Source: an uncultured Lachnospiraceae bacterium
GTDB taxonomy: Bacteria > Bacillota > Clostridia > Lachnospirales > Lachnospiraceae
Length of the DNA: 64,000 nucleotides
Assembly: GCA_947650005.1 (NCBI GenBank)
Contig: CANSTU010000007.1
Coordinates: 1-64,000 of the forward strand
Reading direction: 5' to 3'
A program made the position numbers and the translations under genes. Positions 8,209-16,336 of this stretch are shown here, piece after piece (within the stretch, counting starts at the first letter, position 1; each line of letters begins with the position of its first letter). The notes below the pieces were generated by a model that saw nothing but the letters and a program-made list of their open reading frames with translations, had not been told where the DNA came from and ran no database searches.

Positions 8209-8520
8209 GTTCCCTGCTGCCTTTCCACAAAATGTCTGTCCTAAAATTCCATTTCCCATTATGGCACAATTCAGGAAGAAATGCGAGACTTTCCTTTTCT
8301 CTTTAAGGGTCAAACGCATTCACACTTACTGTACATGCCCGACGGCTCTGCCCGGGAGGGAACCAAACAGCCTCTCTGCCCCCTGCGTCATCCCGTTTCG
8401 GCAGCTGCAGCATGTGGGGGATTCAGCGGGAAGCCTTTATGAAAAAAGACATGCTTTTTTTATTATATAATGGTATACTTACTGAGAAGTTGTGAGATAT
8501 GCTGCCAAGTCGGCGAATCG
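8209..8520. other. Intergenic region without gene
   Basis: Divergent spacer between the ABC-F gene and the SIMPL gene. It holds an A+T-rich stretch near 8457-8480 (TTATTATATAATGGTATACT) that may contain a promoter for the + strand gene. No ORF is credible here. Confidence 0.5.
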
Positions 8521-8639
8521 TCTCTGTTATCAAAGAGGCGCGCAGATGAGAGCACCCTGATTTGTCTGCCCGCTCAAGCGCGCAGATGGGATCGCCCTAA
8601 TTTATACGCGCGCTAAGGCGCGCAGATGGGAGCTAAATT
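8521..8639 (+). repeat. Three tandem leader hairpin-SD units before the SIMPL gene
   Basis: Units end GCGCGCAGATGAGAGCA (about 8554), GCGCGCAGATGGGATCG (8594) and GCGCGCAGATGGGAGCTAA (8634). The last two begin CCCTGATTTG and CCCTAATTTA and have a 40-bp period. The last unit supplies GGGAG before ATG 8640. Its third frame reads ALRRADGS and stop, the recurrent end of the leader peptide. Confidence 0.75.
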
Positions 8640-9455
8640 ATGAAAGAAAAACTCGTAGCAGTCCTCCTCGCTTCCTGCGTTGCATTAACTGCATGCAGCG
8701 CAGGCGGTTCCACACAACCGGTTCCTGACACGTCTTTACAGACAGACGTCGTTTCCTTACAGGATAGCGGAAACGGCCAGGCTGGCAGTTCTTTGCCTCG
8801 AACCGTCACCGTCAACAGCCGGGAGTCTGTGCATGTGGAACCCGATATCGCTGAGATCGTTTATTCCATTTCCACGCAAGCCGCGCAGGCCGCGGACTGT
8901 CAGCAGCAAAATTCGCAGGAGGTGGATCAGCTTTCCTCCCTTCTGAAGGAAATGGGCGTGGCAGAGGCTTCTATCCAAACCACGGATTATTATATGAATC
9001 CCCGATATGAATGGGTTAACGATGTCCGGCGTCTGGCCGGTTATGAAGCCTGCACCACCTTGACCGTCTCCGATATCCCCATGGAAGAGGCAGGCACGAT
9101 CTTGGCTGAATCCGTGAAAGCCGGGGTTAATCATATCCAGTCGATCTCCTATCTGTCCAGCCGCTATGATGAGGCCTACCGGGATGCGCTTGCCCTAGCG
9201 GTCAGCGCTGCCGCTGCCAAAGCGCAGTCCATGGCGGATGCCGCTGGATATAGCCTTGGACAGATTTCCTATATGCAGGAAACCAGTTCCTATTCCCAGG
9301 CCAGATATCAGGATAACGCCCTTATGGCCAGGAAACTGACGGACACCGGTGAGCAGGACAGCATAACCATCCTGCCCGGAGAATTGGAAATCGTTGCACA
9401 AGTCATAGTGGAGTATTGTCTGGAAGGAGGTTTGGATGAAAATAGTGGTCATTGA
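8640..9455 (+). CDS. SIMPL domain (DUF541) lipoprotein
   Basis: Predicted membrane-anchored lipoprotein of 271 residues. The signal peptide ends in a lipobox (ALTAC, Cys19), followed by a short low-complexity linker and a SIMPL/DUF541 domain from about residue 58 (RTVTVNSRESVHVEPDIAEI, IQTTDYYMNPRYEW, EACTTLTVSD). SIMPL proteins are periplasmic or surface proteins of uncertain role; the BP26 relatives form oligomeric channels. The start at 8640 is set by the leader-repeat GGGAG. The gene overlaps DUF3842 by 20 nt, so the two are probably cotranscribed and translationally coupled. Confidence 0.87.
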   Translation: MKEKLVAVLLASCVALTACSAGGSTQPVPDTSLQTDVVSLQDSGNGQAGSSLPRTVTVNSRESVHVEPDIAEIVYSISTQAAQAADCQQQNSQEVDQLSSLLKEMGVAEASIQTTDYYMNPRYEWVNDVRRLAGYEACTTLTVSDIPMEEAGTILAESVKAGVNHIQSISYLSSRYDEAYRDALALAVSAAAAKAQSMADAAGYSLGQISYMQETSSYSQARYQDNALMARKLTDTGEQDSITILPGELEIVAQVIVEYCLEGGLDENSGH

Positions 9456-9849
9456 CGGACAGGGAGGCCGTATGGGCAGTCTGCTCATGGAAAAGCTGAA
9501 AAAGGCTCCTCTTCCAGAAGCCGAAATCCATGCGGTGGGAACCAATTCCACTGCCACTGCAGCTATGATGAAAGCCGGAGCGGATTATGGGGCCACAGGC
9601 GAGAATCCCGTTCTGGTCGCCTGCCGGGACGCTGACTACATTATCGGACCTCTGGGCATTTTGGCTGCGGATTCCCTGCTGGGCGAGGTCACCCCTTCCA
9701 TGGCTGTTGCCATAGGCCGCAGCCGGGCACAGAAAATCCTTCTGCCTGTCAACCGATGCAATCACCATGTGGTCGGCGTGCAGAATTATTCCCTCTCAGC
9801 GCTGACAGAGCAGGCTATCTCAGACTTACTTACCTGCATCCGGGGATAA
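9436..9849 (+). CDS. DUF3842 family protein
   Basis: A 137-residue cytoplasmic protein that matches the DUF3842 family known from Firmicutes. The N-terminus has a Rossmann-like glycine-rich turn (MKIVVIDGQGGRMGSLLMEKL) and later GTNSTATAAMMKAGADYGATGEN and a Cys/His patch (NRCNHHVVGV). The family has no established reaction; the fold suggests nucleotide binding. The ribosome site GGAAGGAGG lies inside the 3' end of the SIMPL gene, so its translation is likely coupled to that gene. Confidence 0.85.
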   Translation: MKIVVIDGQGGRMGSLLMEKLKKAPLPEAEIHAVGTNSTATAAMMKAGADYGATGENPVLVACRDADYIIGPLGILAADSLLGEVTPSMAVAIGRSRAQKILLPVNRCNHHVVGVQNYSLSALTEQAISDLLTCIRG

Positions 9850-10044
9850 CGTTCACCTCTCCAACGGAATCCCCTTTTGCAATCTCCAAACGAATCTCCT
9901 GTATCAGCGCTTTTCCGGACTGGTGGCGCATCCTGTCCAACACCATTTGCCCCTATTTTCCTGCAAAGGTATGCATATCTGGATGCCATGGCTCATTCCG
10001 GCAGTTTTTCTGCGCATTCTACATCCCAAATACGGAGGCTTTCC

Positions 10045-11040
10045 ATGAAACAAAAGATTACCGCCATCCTCATGCTTTTTCTGCTCTGTCTGTCAATCGC
10101 AGGGATTTCCTATCAAGAATCCGCTCCCGACCAGGATTTCTACCTGCGTCCGTCCATACCCGTCGCTGCAGCTGCCGCTCCCCGCTCCGGACAGGCCAAT
10201 CCCTATCCAACCCTAAGCGTGCCCACTTGCATTACGAAGCTTATGGACACCTATTTCATTGTGGACTGTTATCATGACCAGATCATCTATAGCGATTCCC
10301 TTTCCCGCCCGTTAAAGGAATGGCGGGTGATGACCGACCAGATCAGCCGCGGCCATACGCTGGCCAGCGATGGGCTCGTCTATCTGGCAGATGATACGGA
10401 GAACCACAGCATCCTTGTATTTGAAAAAGCCGGATCTGAGTTCCGGCTCACGCAACGTTTCCCGGAAATCGGGATACGCCCCCACTTTGTGGTGTATGAT
10501 GAAAATACGGCGCTCTTCTACGCCCTCAGCTCCATGACCGGCGAAATCTACGTTTTTGAACGCCTCACGGATTCTACCCAGGTTGTCCTGAAGGATATCC
10601 GCCGGGTGGACAGCCTGAACGGCGTCTATGTCCGTTCGTTCACGATCCTAGAGGATGAGATCTATTTCGTATCCGGCAATTCCTCCATTCTTCGGGCCAG
10701 GCTTTCCGATCTGGAAATCTTGGAAGAATATCGGGTAGGAGCGGAAATCGCCGGCATGATCCAGATGGAAAAAATCGAGGAAGATTACTATATTACCGTA
10801 TCCACCGATCTGTATGGCAGCCAGGACTATGCCACGATCCTCCGCACTCCGGATCTGCATTCCCTGGCCACAGGCGGGTATGAAGACCTCTATTCTTTAT
10901 TCATCGGAGGAGGAACGCCATACTACATCGGGTATATGGACGGGCACTATTACTTAACCGAGCACCGTATCCCCCGCCATAGTGTATGGCAGTTTGATGT
11001 GGAAGGACGGGAAATCCAGAATATAAAGACCGTTTACTGA
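10045..11040 (+). CDS. Secreted protein with propeller-like repeats
   Basis: Unrecognised protein of 331 residues. It begins with a signal peptide or anchor (MKQKITAILMLFLLCLSIAGIS) followed by an Ala/Pro-rich linker. The rest has repeating strands of the type FIVDCYHDQIIY, LVYLADDTENHSILVF and TALFYALSSMTGEIYVF, which resemble blades of a beta-propeller. No catalytic motif is visible. ATG 10045 follows TACGGAGG at good spacing; the longer track start at 9877 runs through non-coding sequence. Its 3' end overlaps the convergent DMT gene by 7 nt. Confidence 0.6.
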   Translation: MKQKITAILMLFLLCLSIAGISYQESAPDQDFYLRPSIPVAAAAAPRSGQANPYPTLSVPTCITKLMDTYFIVDCYHDQIIYSDSLSRPLKEWRVMTDQISRGHTLASDGLVYLADDTENHSILVFEKAGSEFRLTQRFPEIGIRPHFVVYDENTALFYALSSMTGEIYVFERLTDSTQVVLKDIRRVDSLNGVYVRSFTILEDEIYFVSGNSSILRARLSDLEILEEYRVGAEIAGMIQMEKIEEDYYITVSTDLYGSQDYATILRTPDLHSLATGGYEDLYSLFIGGGTPYYIGYMDGHYYLTEHRIPRHSVWQFDVEGREIQNIKTVY

Positions 11041-11969
11041 GCCGTTTTCTCCGGCTCCCTTTTCTCCCCGTTCACCACACCGATCCCAATACACACCAGG
11101 ATCAAAGCGATGATTCCTGTCATCCCAAAAGCCTGGCTTCCTTCTCCCAGCAGCAGAGCGGAAAGCAGCACGCCGAAAACAGGATTCATGAATCCGAATA
11201 CGGACACCCTTCCCACCGGATTATATTTTAGCAGAATTCCCCATAACGTATAGGCAGCAGCGGAAATGAATGCCAGATATCCCAGCAGCATCCATCCTGC
11301 TGCCGGAACCGCCTGTACAGCCACACGGCCTCCGCCCGCCACTCCGCAGACGGTCAGCGCCACTCCTCCCAGGAAAAACTGATATCCGCTCAGCACCACC
11401 GGATTTTCCCTCTCGGAGTATTTCCGAATCATCCCTGACGAGAATGCATAACTGAGCGCGGAAAGCAGCAGGAAGCCTTCTCCCGTCAGGGAGAGGCCTC
11501 CGCCTAGATCGCCTCCGTTCCAATTGATCAATACCACTCCGGCAAATCCAATCAGGCATCCTGCCAGTTTTCTCATACTCATCTTTTCCATATGAAAAAC
11601 AGCTACAGCCACAAAAATCGATAAGAACACGTTGGAGGCTCCTATAATGGAAGACTTCACACCCGAAGCATGAGCCAGTCCAATATAGAAAAACAGATAT
11701 TGGGCAACCGTCTGTGCAAGACAGAGACGGAAAATCATGGGGAATGATCCCTTCTTTGGCCTGAGAATACGCCTTTGCAGAAGGCTTCCCAGAAAAATCA
11801 CCAACATCCCAGCCAGGGTGAACCTAAGGCCGGCAAACACAATCTGCGCCATGCTATCCTCTTGCGCAATGTCGAACAAGCCATAGCCTATCTTAATACA
11901 GGGAAATGCGCTTCCCCATAAAAAACAGCATATCAGCGCACAGCCAAATACCATCCCGGTTCGTTCCAT
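11034..11969 (-). CDS. DMT/EamA family transporter
   Basis: Integral membrane protein of about 311 residues with ten hydrophobic segments in two repeats, the EamA (RhaT/drug-metabolite) plan. Examples are GCALICCFLWGSAFPCIKIGYG at the N-terminus and AYTLWGILLKYNPVGRVSVFGFMNPVFGVLLSALLLGE in the second repeat. Such proteins export or exchange small metabolites; the substrate cannot be inferred. The track start is a GTG at 11987 with no ribosome site, so ATG 11969 after GTGGGAAAG is slightly preferred. It is a monocistronic gene convergent with the propeller-like gene. Confidence 0.85.
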   Translation of the reverse strand: MERTGMVFGCALICCFLWGSAFPCIKIGYGLFDIAQEDSMAQIVFAGLRFTLAGMLVIFLGSLLQRRILRPKKGSFPMIFRLCLAQTVAQYLFFYIGLAHASGVKSSIIGASNVFLSIFVAVAVFHMEKMSMRKLAGCLIGFAGVVLINWNGGDLGGGLSLTGEGFLLLSALSYAFSSGMIRKYSERENPVVLSGYQFFLGGVALTVCGVAGGGRVAVQAVPAAGWMLLGYLAFISAAAYTLWGILLKYNPVGRVSVFGFMNPVFGVLLSALLLGEGSQAFGMTGIIALILVCIGIGVVNGEKREPEKTAQ

Positions 11970-12078
11970 CCGTCTTTCCCACTTCACGTCCGCAAAAGCC
12001 CTTTCAAATTTAATCTCTCCGGCCCTCAGGAAGGGCTAAAGAATGCTATATGTCTTTATTATACACCTGCCTTTCCTG

Positions 12079-12570
12079 TTAGGAAAGATAATTTATAGGC
12101 TCTCGCATCAAATATTCCATTATACCAGAGATAAATTCCAGGTTCGTAGGCCTCTTTCTCTCCTCCTTTCCATAACCGAATAGCTTTTTCTGCAAAGAAG
12201 AATCTCCTTTCTTCCATGCCACTTCTATTGCATGCCTAATGGCATGTTCCACCTTGTCCGCATTCGTATGGTGTTTTCTGGCCACATCGGGATACAACCG
12301 TTTTGTGATACCATCCAATTCTCCCATATCATTGGCGCACATCTCAAAGGATGTTTTCAAATATTGGTAACCTTTCAGGTGAGAAGGTATGCCCAGTCTG
12401 GCAAGAAGCCCTTCCGCACGTTTTACCGAAAATCCTTTCTCCTTCCGAAAGGAATGGGGCACTCCGCGGGATAATACAATTTCTAGTTCTTCATCTTCCC
12501 GCATCATTTGGGCCAGATGACATAGATGAGACTGACTACAATCGGAAAGTGATACCCACATGTAACTCAT
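12079..12570 (-). CDS. Stand-alone Spo0A C-terminal DNA-binding domain protein
   Basis: A 163-residue protein whose C-terminal ~105 residues match the Spo0A effector domain: LLARLGIPSHLKGYQYLKTSFEMC, LYPDVARKHHTNADKVEHAIRHAIEVAW, ELFGYG-like LFGYGKEERKRPTNLEFISGIMEYL. The roughly 55 residues before it (MSYMWVSLSDCSQSHLCHLA) are not a receiver domain, so there is no phosphorylation site. It may therefore bind 0A-type boxes without phosphorelay control. The start follows GGGAGGAAAACATTT. It is divergent from the small XRE regulator at 12767, and an ATTGAC...GTCAAT inverted repeat lies in the shared spacer. Confidence 0.85.
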   Translation of the reverse strand: MSYMWVSLSDCSQSHLCHLAQMMREDEELEIVLSRGVPHSFRKEKGFSVKRAEGLLARLGIPSHLKGYQYLKTSFEMCANDMGELDGITKRLYPDVARKHHTNADKVEHAIRHAIEVAWKKGDSSLQKKLFGYGKEERKRPTNLEFISGIMEYLMREPINYLS

Positions 12571-12581
12571 AAATGTTTTCC

Positions 12582-12616
12582 TCCCATTGACATTTTCTAC
12601 AGTTGTATAGTCAATT
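12582..12616. promoter_or_regulatory. Inverted repeat in the spo0A-like/XRE spacer
   Basis: ATTGACATT and TAGTCAATTT form an ATTGAC/GTCAAT inverted repeat about 10-45 bp upstream of the spo0A-like start. The ATTGAC half read on the minus strand may be a -35 element, with TATATA-type sequence nearby. Its role as operator is a guess. Confidence 0.35.
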
Positions 12617-12766
12617 TACTTTATATATGTATTTTATCAGAAAATTCAAAATAGTAAAGGTACTGAATGGCACCACTTTAAAAATATTTTTAAATTAATG
12701 TAACTTATATGGCCCATAGGGGGATAAATATTTGTAACGGTATTTCAGCATGAAAGGGAGGAGTGT

Positions 12767-13045
12767 ATGAGCGGTATTATGTACGAAATGTTTCCGGAAG
12801 ACTTCCAGGAACGCAGACATCTTGCAGTCACATTAACAGGTCGTATATCTACACAGCTTTCTGTCCACAACTGGTCGCTGAGAATGTTGTCAGACAAATC
12901 AGGTGTCCCGTATGAGACCATCAAGAAGGTCGCCAACGGAAAGATCAGTAATCCATCTCTGAACAGTGTCCTGAAAATTGCATCCGCTTTTGGATGCACC
13001 GTTGACTATCTGGCTGGAAAGTCAGATAACAGTTCCACCTTTTGA
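12767..13045 (+). CDS. Small XRE-family HTH regulator
   Basis: A 92-residue DNA-binding protein. The helix-turn-helix covers about residues 28-82 (SLRMLSDKSGVPYETIKKVANGKISNPSLNSVLKIASAF), ending in the family signature GCTVDYLAG. There is no extra sensor domain. The ribosome site AAAGGGAGGAGTGT precedes ATG 12767. It is divergent from the Spo0A-domain gene, so the two may regulate each other or share a control region. A strong terminator follows the stop directly, so the gene is monocistronic. Confidence 0.85.
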   Translation: MSGIMYEMFPEDFQERRHLAVTLTGRISTQLSVHNWSLRMLSDKSGVPYETIKKVANGKISNPSLNSVLKIASAFGCTVDYLAGKSDNSSTF

Positions 13046-13048
13046 TGG

Positions 13049-13086
13049 GTTGCCGCCGGACGGAAAGTAGTCCTTCCGGCGGCAAC
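13049..13086 (+). terminator. Terminator of the XRE gene
   Basis: GTTGCCGCCGGA and TCCGGCGGCAAC form a 12-bp stem with a loop of about 14 nt, followed by TCTATTTTGGG. Confidence 0.8.
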
Positions 13087-13176
13087 TCTATTTTGGGATT
13101 TCCTTCCTCTTCTCCGGTCAGGAATCTGCGGGGAGCGAACAGGAACACTTTTTATCCAATATGCTAAATTCCTGTG

Positions 13177-13192
13177 TTTGACGGGCGTCAAA
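13177..13192. promoter_or_regulatory. Palindrome upstream of the FAD oxidoreductase promoter
   Basis: TTTGACGGGCGTCAAA is a perfect 7-2-7 palindrome 12 bp before the candidate -35 box, a plausible operator. Confidence 0.4.
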
Positions 13193-13203
13193 CCTGCGTC
13201 CTA

Positions 13204-13232
13204 TTGAATTCATTACGAGAATATGTTAAGAT
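13204..13232 (+). promoter_or_regulatory. Candidate promoter of the FAD oxidoreductase gene
   Basis: TTGAAT, 17-bp spacer, TAAGAT. A GATGCC/GGCATC hairpin then precedes the AAAGGA ribosome site. Confidence 0.5.
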
Positions 13233-13312
13233 AAGAATGCGGTATAGTCGGCAACGACTGTCCGCCCCTGAAACCGATGCCCTTTCGGCATCCAGAAAGG
13301 AATTCTATTCTT

Positions 13313-14884
13313 ATGAGAAAAGCTCTAATTATCGGCGGCGGCCCCGCAGGCCTTACCGCCGCATATGAGTTATTGAAAAGCGGGCAGTCCCTCGCGCCCT
13401 CCGAACGGTTTGAAGTCATCGTTTTAGAGGAAAGCGATCTGCTGGGCGGAATTTCCAGAACCGTGGAATACCACGGCAACCGCATGGACATGGGTGGTCA
13501 CCGCTTTTTTTCCAAGGATCCGAAGGTAAATGAATGGTGGCGCAGCATGCTCCCTCTCCAAGGTAAGCCTGCCTATGATGATATCATGCTCAACCGCACC
13601 CCTACCCTGGTTCCAGGTGGCCCTGATCCCCAAAAGACGGATCGTGTTATGCTGAATCGAAACCGGGTATCCCGCATCTATTATAATAGGAAGTTTTTCG
13701 ACTATCCCATTTCCCTCAAATGGGAAACCTTTAAAAATATGGGACTGGCAGCCACCATCCAGGCGGGATTCAGTTACCTGGGCAGCGTGCTCCACAAACG
13801 CAGGGAAGATTCCCTGGAAGACTTCTATATAAACAGGTTTGGACGCAAGCTCTACTCCATGTTTTTTGAGAAATATACGGAAAATCTGTGGGGCAGAAGT
13901 CCCAAAGAGATCGCTCCTGATTGGGGTGCGCAGAGGGCCAAAGGGCTTTCCGTCATGACCATCGTGCTGGACATGTTTCGCAAACGCTTTTCCCATAAGC
14001 AGGGCGGGCATGTGGAAACTTCCCTCATCGAGGAATTTAGCTATCCCAAATTGGGCCCCGGACAACTCTGGGACGTGACCGGAGAAGAGATCGAGAAGCT
14101 GGGCGGAAAGATTCTGCGCGGTTGTCGTGTGGTACGGTTCCGGAAAGAGAACGGCCACATCACATCCCTTACCTATGAAAAAGCCGGACAGGAATACGAA
14201 ATGGAGGGGGATATTTTCATTTCCTCCATGCCTTTAAAGGATCTGGTGGGCGGCATGAACGAAGTGCCCGAAAGGGAGGCTGCTATCGCAAAAGGTCTTC
14301 CTTACCGGGATTATATGACCCTGGGCGTCCTGGTTCCCAAACTGAATTTGGAAAATAAGACCAAAATCAAAACCATCAGCAACATTGTTCCCGATGATTG
14401 GATCTATGTCCATGACCGCACCGTATCTATGGGACGTTTTCAAATCTATAACAACTGGTCCCCTTATATGGTTAAGGATCTGGAGCATACCGTCTGGATC
14501 GGCCTGGAATATTTCTGTGCAGAGGGCGACTGGATGTGGAATATGACCGAACAGGAATTTTCGGACTTTGCCGTAAAAGAAATGGTTCAAATGGGCCTGA
14601 TCGACAGCACGGACGTGGTGATGGATACCCATATGGAACGGGTAAAGAAAGCCTATCCCGCTTATTTCGACACCTACAAGGACATCGATGTACTGCGCAG
14701 CTACTTGGATACCATCGACAACCTCTACTGTGTGGGACGCAACGGCCAGCACCGGTACAATAACATCGACCATTCCATGGTTACATCCTTTGAAACGGTG
14801 AAAAATATCCTGAACAATGTCCGAGAAAGGGACAACATCTGGAATGTGAATACGGAAAAGGAATATCTGGAATCCACCTCATGA
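13313..14884 (+). CDS. FAD-dependent oxidoreductase (amine oxidase/UDP-galactopyranose mutase-like)
   Basis: Predicted flavoprotein of 523 residues. The dinucleotide-binding turn is at the N-terminus ([21 protein letters not shown]), followed by the arginine-rich stretch of the NAD(P)-binding-like amine oxidase group ([26 protein letters not shown]). The C-terminal FAD-closing segment reads [29 protein letters not shown]. The family includes protoporphyrinogen oxidase-like enzymes and UDP-sugar mutases; the reaction here is unknown, though the surrounding membrane and radical SAM genes hint at envelope or polysaccharide work. ATG 13313 after AAAGGAATTC is preferred to the track start at 13277. 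A strong terminator follows. Confidence 0.78.
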   Translation: MRKALIIGGGPAGLTAAYELLKSGQSLAPSERFEVIVLEESDLLGGISRTVEYHGNRMDMGGHRFFSKDPKVNEWWRSMLPLQGKPAYDDIMLNRTPTLVPGGPDPQKTDRVMLNRNRVSRIYYNRKFFDYPISLKWETFKNMGLAATIQAGFSYLGSVLHKRREDSLEDFYINRFGRKLYSMFFEKYTENLWGRSPKEIAPDWGAQRAKGLSVMTIVLDMFRKRFSHKQGGHVETSLIEEFSYPKLGPGQLWDVTGEEIEKLGGKILRGCRVVRFRKENGHITSLTYEKAGQEYEMEGDIFISSMPLKDLVGGMNEVPEREAAIAKGLPYRDYMTLGVLVPKLNLENKTKIKTISNIVPDDWIYVHDRTVSMGRFQIYNNWSPYMVKDLEHTVWIGLEYFCAEGDWMWNMTEQEFSDFAVKEMVQMGLIDSTDVVMDTHMERVKKAYPAYFDTYKDIDVLRSYLDTIDNLYCVGRNGQHRYNNIDHSMVTSFETVKNILNNVRERDNIWNVNTEKEYLESTS

Positions 14885-14910
14885 GCGGAAAGATTTTTCT
14901 ATACAATACC

Positions 14911-14950
14911 AAAGCGGCAGCATTCCGTTGAACGAAATGCTGCCGCTTTT
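14911..14950 (+). terminator. Terminator after the FAD oxidoreductase gene
   Basis: AAAGCGGCAGCATT pairs with AATGCTGCCGCTTT in a perfect 14-bp stem ending in TTTTATT; it can work in both directions. Confidence 0.88.
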
Positions 14951-15008
14951 ATTGAATCTTTCTTCCTTGCCCTAGGGCGATTGACCCAAGGGACATGGCT
15001 TTCTTGAT

Positions 15009-15060
15009 TTGAATCCCCGCTAAACGGGCAGCTGAGGGACATTCGTGCGTTTAGCGCACG
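15009..15060 (+). repeat. Orphan leader hairpin-SD unit in a convergent spacer
   Basis: CTTGATTTGAATCCCCGCTAAACGGGCAGCTGAGGGA matches the leader repeat (broken here into TTGATTTG, hairpin CCCGCTAAACGGG, CAGCTGAGGGA). A second hairpin, GTGCGTTTAGCGCAC, follows. No + strand gene starts after it, so here it is not a ribosome site. Confidence 0.55.
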
Positions 15061-15092
15061 CGTCGTATCAGAAATAGGCCAACGGCTTAGGC

Positions 15093-16049
15093 CTATCTTC
15101 CGCCTTTCCGCTTCTTTTTCAGAATATCATTCACAATATCCATGCGCAGCCCTGCGTCAATGAAGTCGCAGTGTTTGCAGAAGGGGTAATTCTGCCTGCC
15201 GTCCTTCACCGCATTTCTCAGCTTCTGATATGCCGCGCTGTTCCAGGCTTCCTTAAGAGGCATGGTATTCAAATCCCCCACATCCGTGACCTCAAAGTTG
15301 TCGCAGCAACAGATCCCCAACTTACCGCCCGGCGTAATCCACATGTCTGTGTAGGGCATCAGGCAGGTCTCCTTGATCACCTTCTCCGTAGCCGCCTTAT
15401 TGGGCGCACTGCCCGCCCGGTTGGTGAGTACCTCCTTGAGGTAACGCATCTGGATCAGGATATCCACATCCTTGAATTCCTCCGGATGGGCTTTCACATA
15501 CTCGTAAATCACCTGGATATTGTCGTGGAATTTCATATCCAAACAGTAATTGTTGATGATGAGCTGATCCACATAGGGAACGATGGCTTTCACCTTATCC
15601 ACATCCAGCAACAGGCCATTGGTGGACATGAAAATAAATACATCCGGCAGCTGCTGCCTTGCATATTTATGGAATTCCACGATCCTGGTATCCAGCCACG
15701 GTTCGTTGTTCCCATAAAGAGTCAAATGCCCTTTATATCCCCAATCGCGAAGCTGATCAATGATGCTGTAATAGAGCTCCTCCGACATCCTGGCATAGGG
15801 CCGCTTCTCCGCGTTCTTATTTGCCGTACAGAATTCGCAGGTACTGTTGCAGCGGTTGATCGTCTCCAGATTGACCACATTGGGATGAGGAACCGTCTCG
15901 CTCTCCATAAAATACTTGATATATTCCCTCTGGGATTTTCCCCTGGTTAAAAACTGCAGGGTGAGATATCCCTCGCTCGCCAGCTTCGGAAAATATTTCC
16001 GCATATTCCATCCGAATTTTCCGGCGTAATTATGAACCCTGATCGGCAT
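15093..16049 (-). CDS. Radical SAM protein with SPASM-type C-terminus
   Basis: A 318-residue radical SAM enzyme. The [4Fe-4S]/SAM motif is CNSTCEFC (CxxxCxxC, about residues 69-76). A second Cys set at the C-terminus (CLMPYTDMWITPGGKLGICCCDN ... FCKHCDF) fits a SPASM or twitch domain that binds an auxiliary cluster. Such proteins modify peptides, sugars or cofactors; no precursor peptide was seen next to it, so the substrate is unknown. The ribosome site is AGGAGAGAT before ATG 16049. It faces the FAD gene tail to tail, and the DUF6044-like gene lies upstream in the same direction. Confidence 0.85.
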   Translation of the reverse strand: MPIRVHNYAGKFGWNMRKYFPKLASEGYLTLQFLTRGKSQREYIKYFMESETVPHPNVVNLETINRCNSTCEFCTANKNAEKRPYARMSEELYYSIIDQLRDWGYKGHLTLYGNNEPWLDTRIVEFHKYARQQLPDVFIFMSTNGLLLDVDKVKAIVPYVDQLIINNYCLDMKFHDNIQVIYEYVKAHPEEFKDVDILIQMRYLKEVLTNRAGSAPNKAATEKVIKETCLMPYTDMWITPGGKLGICCCDNFEVTDVGDLNTMPLKEAWNSAAYQKLRNAVKDGRQNYPFCKHCDFIDAGLRMDIVNDILKKKRKGGR

Positions 16050-16245
16050 CTTTCTATCTCTCCTTTGTCCTTTAGCGTTTCCTCTGTCGGGACGTGTTAT
16101 TCCTCGTTATGGCCAATGCGTTCACTCTTTTGCCCGCAGCGCATCTGGAAATCATTCCCTCAATCTGTACATTTTAGTTTAACATAGTTTTACCAGCCTG
16201 TCCATGCCCGCGCAGTTGAAAAAAAGCCTGAGGACAACCGCCGTT

Positions 16246-16307
16246 CCTGTTCCCGCGCCATCAGGATTCCGCCCGGAGGAGCTTCCTGTAAGGGGCGCGA
16301 GGACAGG
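16246..16307. terminator. Hairpin after the DUF6044-like gene
   Basis: CCTGTTCCCGCGCC pairs imperfectly with GGCGCGAGGACAGG around an inner CAGGA/TCCTG stem. It lies about 30 bp past the stop of the minus-strand membrane protein gene. It has no clear T run, so it is a weak terminator call. The remainder of the 16050-16336 spacer shows nothing else. Confidence 0.4.
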
Positions 16308-16336
16308 AGGCCACCGCTAAGCAGCAGTCCGGATGT

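Noticed and set aside
15171-15950. 259-residue + strand ORF
   Set aside because: Lies entirely antisense to the radical SAM gene, which has clear motifs; the same holds for 61783-62646 and 60172-61110 against glgP and 38178-39317 against the NahK-like gene.
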